NCBI RefSeq assembly: GCF_004135975.1
Contig: NZ_CP026538.1
Coordinates: forward strand, 1,116,001 to 1,180,000
DNA length: 64,000 nt
Reading direction: 5' to 3'
From: Solidesulfovibrio carbinolicus
Lineage (GTDB): Bacteria; Desulfobacterota; Desulfovibrionia; Desulfovibrionales; Desulfovibrionaceae
Shown here: in pieces, positions 58,530 through 64,000 of the stretch
Position numbering within the stretch: position 1 is the first letter of the stretch
How the letters are laid out: every line of letters begins with the position of its first letter
The notes under the pieces: generated by a model
The model's input: the letters and a program-made list of their open reading frames with translations, nothing else
Told to the model about the DNA's origin: nothing
Database searches by the model: none
Made by a program: the position numbers and the translations under genes

Positions 58530-58741
58530 TTCATGGCGTGGGCGTACTGCTCGCGGGTGCAGTAGGCCCCGGCCAGGAACTGGAACTCGCAATCCTTGAC
58601 CTTTTCCACCAGCACGGCCTTGTCCGGGTGGACTTCCATGACGGCGGGCAGCTCGTCCACCCGCTTTTCCTCGGCAATGCGCACAAGCTGGCCGATGGAC
58701 TCCAGTTCGGCGACAAAAGACGCAAGATCCTGCTGGGGCAT
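58520..58741 (-). CDS. Stand-alone UbiD N-terminal-like domain (73 aa)
   Basis: The whole protein (MPQQDLASFVAELESIGQLV, RIAEEKRVDELPAVMEVHPD, KAVLVEKVKDCEFQFLAGAY, then CTREQYAHAM) follows the first 70 residues of UbiD enzymes: D-L-x-x-F-x-x-x-L-E-x-x-G-x-L-x-R-I, the V-E-K-V-K core and the T-R-E end. It then stops, where UbiD enzymes continue for several hundred residues and supply the catalytic Arg and Glu. It may be a regulatory or assembly subunit, or a remnant. It is coupled to the next small gene by a ten-base overlap. Confidence 0.7.
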   Translation of the reverse strand: MPQQDLASFVAELESIGQLVRIAEEKRVDELPAVMEVHPDKAVLVEKVKDCEFQFLAGAYCTREQYAHAMKCD

Positions 58742-58810
58742 GACAACCTCGGGTGCCGCGCCGCGCCGCCGAGACGAAGCGGAACGGGAAAAGGTGGCGA
58801 CGTCGGGGCC

Positions 58811-59380
58811 TCAGTGATTGCCGCCGGACCAGCGGCGAAACAGATCGTGGGGGATGGCGAACTGATCGAGAATCTTGCCCACGGTCTGGTCCACCACGTC
58901 CATGATGGTTTGCGGGCCGTGGTAGAAGGACGGCATGGGCGGCAAAAGGACCGCCCCCATCTCGGCCAGGGCGGCCATGTGGCGCAGATGCCCCAGATGC
59001 AGCGGCGTTTCGCGGGGCACGAGGACGAGCTTACGGCGTTCCTTGAGCGTCACGTCGGCGGCGCGCGTGAGCAGGTTGTCGTTTAAGGACAGGGCGATCT
59101 GGGCCAGGCTTTTCATGGAGCAGGGGGCCACGACCATGCCGTCGGCCCCAAAGGAGCCGCTGGAAATGGCGGCGGCCAGATTGTCGTGGGCGTGGCTGAC
59201 GCCGGCCAGGGCGGCCACGGACTCGGGGGTGTGCTTGGTTTCCAGGGCCAGGGTCACGGCCGCGCCCTTGCTGAGGATGAGATGGGTTTCGACGTCCGGG
59301 CTGTGGCGCAGGACTTCCAGGAGCCGGATGCCGTAAACGACGCCGCTGGCTCCGGAAATGCCGACAATGAGGCGTTTCAT
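58811..59380 (-). CDS. ubiX: UbiX-like flavin prenyltransferase, copy 2
   Basis: The 189-residue protein has LIVGISGASGVVYGIRLLEV, PCSMKSLAQIALSLNDNLLT, ERRKLVLVPRETPLHLGHLR and MPSFYHGPQTIMDVVDQTVG. It is a paralogue of the protein encoded at 57560, almost identical from about residue 82 onward. ATG 59380 follows AAAGGGA. Located directly behind the two ubiD genes, it is the natural prenyl-FMN supplier. Confidence 0.93.
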   Translation of the reverse strand: MKRLIVGISGASGVVYGIRLLEVLRHSPDVETHLILSKGAAVTLALETKHTPESVAALAGVSHAHDNLAAAISSGSFGADGMVVAPCSMKSLAQIALSLNDNLLTRAADVTLKERRKLVLVPRETPLHLGHLRHMAALAEMGAVLLPPMPSFYHGPQTIMDVVDQTVGKILDQFAIPHDLFRRWSGGNH

Positions 59381-59546
59381 GGTTGATCCCTTTTTCGCGT
59401 GCTTCGGTTGTCGACCGGCGGTCCGGCCGGACGCGAGGGCTGTCGCGTCATCATGCTGGTCGCTTCCGGCCCGGGAGAGCTTCTGACCGGAAGCGACCGG
59501 CTTCGGCGGGAGTGTCCGGCTGACTGCCGCGACGCTCCCCCAAGCG

Positions 59547-61310
59547 TTATTCGTCGGTGTTGAACTTGTCGCGCAGCGGGAAGCCTTCGGGATATTCCAC
59601 CTGGCCGGTCTCTTCGTTGTAGCGCACCACGCCCTTGCGCGGCACGCCGGCGGTGGGGCCGCCCACGGCGTCGGTATCGACCAGCACGGCGGTGCGGATG
59701 CCGTTTAAGAGCCAATCGCCGGCCACGGCCCGGTCAGCGCACTTGGTCCATTCCTCGCACCAGTCGCCCAGGCTGTAGCCGTACCACTTCCAGCGCGGGG
59801 CGATTTTGGGCAGCCCGGCCTTTTCCCACAGCTCCCGGGCCTCTTCCATGATGTCCTTGGTCGGCAGGGCCACCGGCGGCATGGGATAGTGCATGGTGGC
59901 GTCGATCATGATCTTGGCCTCCCATTCCCGGTCGCGCAGCTTGGGGGCGTGGCCGTTGGCCTGGTAGTCCTCGATTTTCACCGACTTCATGAGGTCGGTG
60001 CGGTAGGCGATGGCCCACAGCACTTCCTCGACGTTGTTGGGGTTGATGTCCTCGTCCACGGCCACGGTGATCTTGCCGACAGACCGCATGAAGGCGCTGG
60101 CGCCGGTAAGCGCCCGCCAGACTTCGGTGCGCGGGGTGTTTTTTTCGAGCACGATGACCGTCAGACGTGAGACGCCGATCATGGGGCCGTGCAGGGCCAC
60201 GTCCTTGACCTGGCGCACGTACAGCGTGTTTTTGAGGTGGTTGAGCATCACCGCGCTGTAGTTGAGCTGCTTGATGACGCCGGATTCCGATGGGGCCATC
60301 TGGGAGATCATGGAGGTGATGGTGGCTTTCTTGCGCCGGGTGATGGCCGTGACCTCGACGGAGTGGTTGTATTCCTCCACGCTCATGTTGCCGTAGGATT
60401 CGCCGAAGGGCGCTTCCATTTCGAGCTTGGTCGGGTCGATCCAGCCTTCAATGATGATCTGGGCGTCGGCCGGGGCCATGAGCGGCACGGTCTTGCAGGC
60501 CACCTTGCGGTAGGGCACGCCGGCCAGGCCGCCGGCCACGTCGAGGTCGTTGAGATGCTCGGGGGTCTTCTGGGGTCCGATGACCTGCAGCATGGGCGGC
60601 GCGCCGACAATGAGCGCCACAGGCATCTTCTCGCCGCGCTCCTTGTATTTCACCCAGTTGTTGTGGGCTCCGCCGTTGGTCTGGATGAGCCACATGGCGG
60701 TCATGCGGTCGGAGGCCTTGAGGCTGCACCGGTTCTGGCTGATGTTTTCCACCCCCGTGTCCAGGTCCTTGGTGATCCACAGCCCGGCCGAGAAATACGG
60801 GGCCGTGTCCCAGCCCGGGGTGTTGTTGGGCACGGGCAGGCCGGCCAGGCCCTTGCCTTGGCCGCCTTTGAGGGCGTCGCCGGTGAGCACCACTTCATGG
60901 ACCGGGGCTTCCTCGGAGGGAATCTCCACGGCCGCAACCGGCTTTTCAAAGGCCTGGACCCATTTGGCGAAGATCTTCTGGGACAGGGCGGTGAGGTCGT
61001 CGCCGGCGTCGTCGATGCCCAGCGACGCCGCGTAGATGGCCGGGGAACCGGCCGTGCCGCCCACCATCACGTCGCAGTCGCCCTGATACGAGCGGCCCTT
61101 GCTGTCGGTGACGTTGGTAAACAGGAAGGCGCGCTTGGGGTTGTTGGCCACCACCGTGCCCACGTCGCCGACATAGCCCCAGCGCACGAAGGGGTGCAGG
61201 TGGCGGTCCTTGTTGATGGGATCATTTATGGTCCACAGCAGGCCGGCCTTGTCGAGCTTTTCGAGATGGGCGTTTAAGTCGTCGTACTGGCGCGGGAAAC
61301 CCTTCTGCAT
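59547..61310 (-). CDS. ubiD: UbiD-family decarboxylase, copy B
   Basis: UbiD enzymes (de)carboxylate aromatic and alpha,beta-unsaturated acids using prenyl-FMN. The 587-residue protein has the N-terminal segment YDDLNAHLEKLDKAGLLWTI, the prenyl-FMN-binding Arg region GVENISQNRCSLKASDRMTA, and the catalytic Glu pair in EMEAPFGESYGNMSVEEYNH. VTAITRRKKATITSMISQMA and VDEDINPNNVEEVLWAIAYR are further signatures. ATG 61310 has GGAG ahead; a longer frame to 61364 has none. It lies between ubiD copy A and ubiX copy 2. Confidence 0.93.
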   Translation of the reverse strand: MQKGFPRQYDDLNAHLEKLDKAGLLWTINDPINKDRHLHPFVRWGYVGDVGTVVANNPKRAFLFTNVTDSKGRSYQGDCDVMVGGTAGSPAIYAASLGIDDAGDDLTALSQKIFAKWVQAFEKPVAAVEIPSEEAPVHEVVLTGDALKGGQGKGLAGLPVPNNTPGWDTAPYFSAGLWITKDLDTGVENISQNRCSLKASDRMTAMWLIQTNGGAHNNWVKYKERGEKMPVALIVGAPPMLQVIGPQKTPEHLNDLDVAGGLAGVPYRKVACKTVPLMAPADAQIIIEGWIDPTKLEMEAPFGESYGNMSVEEYNHSVEVTAITRRKKATITSMISQMAPSESGVIKQLNYSAVMLNHLKNTLYVRQVKDVALHGPMIGVSRLTVIVLEKNTPRTEVWRALTGASAFMRSVGKITVAVDEDINPNNVEEVLWAIAYRTDLMKSVKIEDYQANGHAPKLRDREWEAKIMIDATMHYPMPPVALPTKDIMEEARELWEKAGLPKIAPRWKWYGYSLGDWCEEWTKCADRAVAGDWLLNGIRTAVLVDTDAVGGPTAGVPRKGVVRYNEETGQVEYPEGFPLRDKFNTDE

Positions 61311-61425
61311 GGATCGCTCCGTGATCGCCCCGGCAAACGGAACCGGGGGTTGAAATTTTCGCACGAACTGGTTGGTTTCAATAACAAACGGCCGCTGCCC
61401 GCAGCGGGCTGCGTCCGGGAAACGG

Positions 61426-63060
61426 TTACTTTTCGGCCCAGACGATGCCCCGGGCCGGGTCCTGGGGTTCGGCCGTGGCGCTGCGGTTGGCGGCCGAGCG
61501 GCGGCCGTTGGCCAGCCAGTCGCCGTTGGCGGCGCGCTTGGCGCAGGCGTCCCACTCGGCGCACCAGTCGCCCAGGCTGTAGCCGCTCCAGGGCGTCTCC
61601 GGGGCCAGTTCCGGGAGTTGCAGCTCCTCCCAGATGGTCCTGGCCCGCTCCATGAATTCGGCCTTGGGCAGGGCCACCGGCGGGAACACGCCCTTGGCCG
61701 TGGCGTCGATGAGCATGGTGGAATCGACCTGATGGCCGGGCAGCTCCGGGCCGTGGCCCTTGCCGCGATGGGGGATGATGACGACGTCGGCCACGGGATT
61801 GGAGCGGTAGGCCATGGCCCACAGCACCTGATCGGTGTTGGCCGGGTCGATGTCCTCGTCGATGGCCACGCAGAACTTGCCGATGGCCGGGGTGAAGGAG
61901 GCCGCGCCGTTCAGCGCCCGCCAGACCTCGGTGTTGGGGGTGCCGTTGGCGATGGTGATAAACAGAAACCGCCGCAGGTTGGTCAGCGGCTCGTGCATAG
62001 TCACCCGGGCGACGCCCTTGATATTCAAGGTGTCGCGCAGGTGGTTCAGGTAGAGCGGCTCGTAGGCGACCTTTTTGATCACGCTCGATTCGCAGGGGGT
62101 CACCTGGGAGATGATGGAGGCCACGGTGTATTTCCTGCGTCGGGTGATGGCCGTCACCGTCATGGAGAAGTTGTATTCCTCCAGGGCCATGTAGCCGTGG
62201 GATTCGCCAAAGGGGCCTTCGGGCTCCAGGGCGTCGGTGTCGATCAGGCCTTCGATGATGACCTGGGCGGCCGCCGGTACGAGAAGATCGACGGTCTTGC
62301 CGCGCACGACCTCGATGGGACAGCCGGCCAGCCCCCCGGCCACGGTGAGCTCGTCGCAGTCCAGGGGCAGCTTCTGCGGCCCGGTGTAGGCGACGACCGG
62401 CGGCGCGCCGATGACCACGGCCACGGGCATCTTTTCGCCCTTGGCCTTGTATTTGCGCCAGTGGACGCCGCCGCCGGCCAGGGTCGAACGCTCCATCATG
62501 ACGACCAGCCGGTTGGAGGCCTTGAGGTTGCCCCGGTACAGGCCCAGGTTCTGGATGCCCGATTCCGGGTCGCGGGTGGCCCACAGGGCGGCGGTGAGGT
62601 AGGGGGCGGTGTCGTAGCCCGGGGTGGAAATGGGGATGGGCAGGGCGTCCAGGCCCTTGCCTTCGCCCAGGAGCTCGTCGCCGGTGATGACCACTTCCTG
62701 GCAGGGCGCGTCAGTGACTTCCTTGGGCGCGATGGGGGCGGCTATGGCGTCCAGCCAGGCCTGGCCGATGTCCTCGGGTTTGCGGCCAAGGCCCAGGGCG
62801 TAGACCTCGGGCGTGGCGGCGAAAACGCCGATGGCCACCCGGGCGTCGGGATAGTGGCGGCCCTTGGCGTCGGTGGGGTTGGTGAAGAGAAAGGCCTTGC
62901 GCCGGTGTTCGGGGATGCCGCCCCGGTACTGCCAGCGCACCAGCGGGTGCATTTCCCGGTCCTTGTCGATGGGGCGGTCGATGGTGTGGAGCAGGCCGGC
63001 GGCGGCCAGTTTGTCGAGTTGGGCATCGAGATCGTCGTAACCGGCGGGTTGTTGCGTCAT
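61426..63060 (-). CDS. ubiD: UbiD-family decarboxylase, copy A
   Basis: The 544-residue protein has YDDLDAQLDKLAAAGLLHTI, GIQNLGLYRGNLKASNRLVV (Arg site), EPEGPFGESHGYMALEEYNF (Glu pair), VTAITRRRKYTVASIISQVT and AIDEDIDPANTDQVLWAMAY. It is clearly related to copy B throughout, as in two-subunit phenylphosphate or hydroxybenzoate carboxylases; the two may form a hetero-oligomer or serve different substrates. ATG 63060 has GGAG ahead. It is the first gene after the TetR-operator promoter. Confidence 0.93.
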   Translation of the reverse strand: MTQQPAGYDDLDAQLDKLAAAGLLHTIDRPIDKDREMHPLVRWQYRGGIPEHRRKAFLFTNPTDAKGRHYPDARVAIGVFAATPEVYALGLGRKPEDIGQAWLDAIAAPIAPKEVTDAPCQEVVITGDELLGEGKGLDALPIPISTPGYDTAPYLTAALWATRDPESGIQNLGLYRGNLKASNRLVVMMERSTLAGGGVHWRKYKAKGEKMPVAVVIGAPPVVAYTGPQKLPLDCDELTVAGGLAGCPIEVVRGKTVDLLVPAAAQVIIEGLIDTDALEPEGPFGESHGYMALEEYNFSMTVTAITRRRKYTVASIISQVTPCESSVIKKVAYEPLYLNHLRDTLNIKGVARVTMHEPLTNLRRFLFITIANGTPNTEVWRALNGAASFTPAIGKFCVAIDEDIDPANTDQVLWAMAYRSNPVADVVIIPHRGKGHGPELPGHQVDSTMLIDATAKGVFPPVALPKAEFMERARTIWEELQLPELAPETPWSGYSLGDWCAEWDACAKRAANGDWLANGRRSAANRSATAEPQDPARGIVWAEK

Positions 63061-63475
63061 GGGCGGCACTCCAAAAGGCTTGCGGCGCGGGCTGGGGTTG
63101 TCCCTGTCCAAAGACGGGCGCGGGAGTATGGAATGTATTAACACTAACCGGTTGGTTAGCGTCAAGAGAAGAGATGGTGACGATGGGAAAGGCGTGGAAG
63201 CGCGCCTGCGGGGAGGCGGCGGAAAACGGTCTCGGTTCCTGTCGGGATGGCCCGTAGCCGGGCGCGAGGCGTGTGAAGGGCGGCGCTGTTGGCCGCAAGG
63301 GGGCGGTTATGCTGCGGCACGGGCGTGGGCCGCGGGAAGAGCGAGCCGCAAGGCGGACGGGCTGGCGTCGTCAGTCGGCCTTGCGGGCGGGGCCGGGCCA
63401 ACGGTTGCGGCGGACCGGCGCGTCATGGCGCTGGGTGGCGTGGTGCGCCCAGGGGCGCGGGGAAGGTGTTGCGTG
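63061..63475 (-). other. Regulatory gap between tetR and ubiD copy A
   Basis: The 415 bases contain the promoter and operator described separately, and no convincing gene on either strand. Bases 63166-63475 are GC-rich and show no terminator hairpin after the TetR gene. Confidence 0.55.
63137..63165 (-). promoter_or_regulatory. UbiD-cluster promoter with TetR operator in the spacer
   Basis: On the minus strand TTGACG (63165-63160) and GTTAAT (63142-63137) are 17 bases apart. The spacer holds CTAACC-N4-GGTTAG (63144-63159), a perfect inverted repeat in TetR style. Repression by the TetR protein encoded just upstream is inferred. The untranslated leader to ATG 63060 is about 70 bases. Confidence 0.7.
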
Positions 63476-64000
63476 TTAGCGGGAAGGAGCGGCCTGCAGG
63501 GCCGCAATCACCACGCTGTCCAAAAACGCCGCGATGTCGAGGACGCTTGGCATGGGGGGCGGCTGGTCTTTGTCCAGGGTCTCGGCCAGGCGGGTGCGAA
63601 AGGGCGCGTTTATGGTGCTGACCAGCAGGCTGCCGGCCATGAGCATCTGCAGCACGGCCGTGTCCACGGGCAGCAAGCGTCCGGCGGCCACGCCCTGGCG
63701 GACGAAGCGGGCGGTGACGTTGTGGATGCGGGCGTAGATGGCCAACAGCTCTGGGGATGAGCGCCGGGAGCCGCCGGCCAGCTCGTGGGCGATGGTGCGC
63801 GGGGCGTTGGAATTGTGGGAAAAACCCTCGGCGTGGATGCGGATGACCCCGCGCAGCCCCTCGATTGGGTCGTCGCAGTCGGCCAGTTCGCGCTCCAGGC
63901 GATCGGCGAAATAGGCGAAATGGCGGGTGAGCACCACGTCGTAGAGCTTTTCCTTGTCGCCGATGTGGTAATAGATGGTGGCCTTGTTGACCCCGGCGGC
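63476..64000 (-). CDS. TetR-family regulator, 5' end missing
   Basis: The frame runs from the right edge to the TGA-type stop at 63476. The visible part begins inside the helix-turn-helix (AAGVNKATIYYHIGDKEKLY, with the typical ATIYYHxxDKExL recognition helix) and continues into a ligand-binding domain (residues ILREL-type helices, HAEGFSHNSNAPRTIAHELA, LLVSTINAPFRTRLAETLDK). TetR regulators repress neighbouring genes until a ligand binds. It is divergent in neither direction: it lies upstream of the ubiD cluster on the same strand, with the operator downstream of its own end. The 5' portion, about 25-40 residues, lies outside the window. Confidence 0.9.
   Translation of the reverse strand, partial: AAGVNKATIYYHIGDKEKLYDVVLTRHFAYFADRLERELADCDDPIEGLRGVIRIHAEGFSHNSNAPRTIAHELAGGSRRSSPELLAIYARIHNVTARFVRQGVAAGRLLPVDTAVLQMLMAGSLLVSTINAPFRTRLAETLDKDQPPPMPSVLDIAAFLDSVVIAALQAAPSR

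Noticed and set aside
1-64000. tRNA or rRNA genes, CRISPR arrays, transposase genes
   Set aside because: No tRNA-like arms, rRNA segments, regularly spaced direct repeats or transposase motifs were seen on reading.

Overview
The window is GC-rich chromosomal DNA with dense, short-spaced operons and almost exclusively G/C-ending codons. An eight-heme c-type cytochrome with a cytochrome b partner, Tad pilus genes, several HDOD/GGDEF and hybrid-kinase signalling genes, strictly placed sigma-54-type promoters and UbiD/UbiX decarboxylase genes point to a free-living anaerobic sulfate reducer of the Desulfovibrio/Solidesulfovibrio type. That assignment is an inference from gene content and was not tested by alignment.

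Layout. 1-1.6 kb (minus): a truncated phytase-like secreted protein and an unknown membrane protein. 1.8-7.7 kb (plus): cpoB/ybgF-like lipoprotein, dprA, a split PilZ-less HDOD module, a receiver-GGDEF protein and xerC, mostly overlapping. 8.6-14.8 kb (minus): addB-addA recombination nuclease. 14.9-21.7 kb: pseudouridine synthase, a FlgM-like mini-protein, a LexA/CI-type repressor with candidate operators, a zinc-ribbon mini-protein, an MFS transporter overlapping a FliL-like gene and a phosphatase, a LUD-domain protein and a TTG-start zinc-ribbon protein. 21.9-25.9 kb: degenerate histidine kinase, HDOD protein and an NtrC-type regulator. 26.1-38.8 kb: a Tad (Flp) pilus locus in three transcription units with a good sigma-54 promoter in front, but with no pilin or prepilin peptidase gene. 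38.8-44.9 kb: hybrid kinase, HerA ATPase, lytic transglycosylase, peroxiredoxin and a radical SAM enzyme. 44.9-48.4 kb: glyoxalase-fold protein, DUF309 protein, HI0933-type flavoprotein and biotin synthase. 48.6-53.5 kb: two small envelope proteins, the octaheme cytochrome/cytochrome b pair behind a sigma-54-type promoter, a DinB-fold protein and a LysE-type exporter. 53.5-64 kb (minus): a BvgS-like hybrid kinase and a prenyl-FMN decarboxylase cluster: TetR regulator, two UbiD, two UbiX, two overlapping small genes (one a UbiD N-terminal fragment, one apparently frameshifted) and a flavin-binding PNPOx-type protein.

Non-coding structure. Eight copies of a palindromic repeat (conserved GCCTCCGGCGGC flank plus a hairpin whose stem sequence varies but stays paired) sit between genes. 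One copy supplies the last codons and the stop of the NtrC-type regulator. At two places (8.4-8.6 kb and 47.1-47.4 kb) opposed copies enclose very long perfect hairpins and look like small mobile elements.

The most interesting regions are the decarboxylase cluster, with its TetR operator lying inside the -35/-10 spacer, and the covarying repeat family. No rRNA, tRNA, CRISPR array or intact insertion sequence was found.
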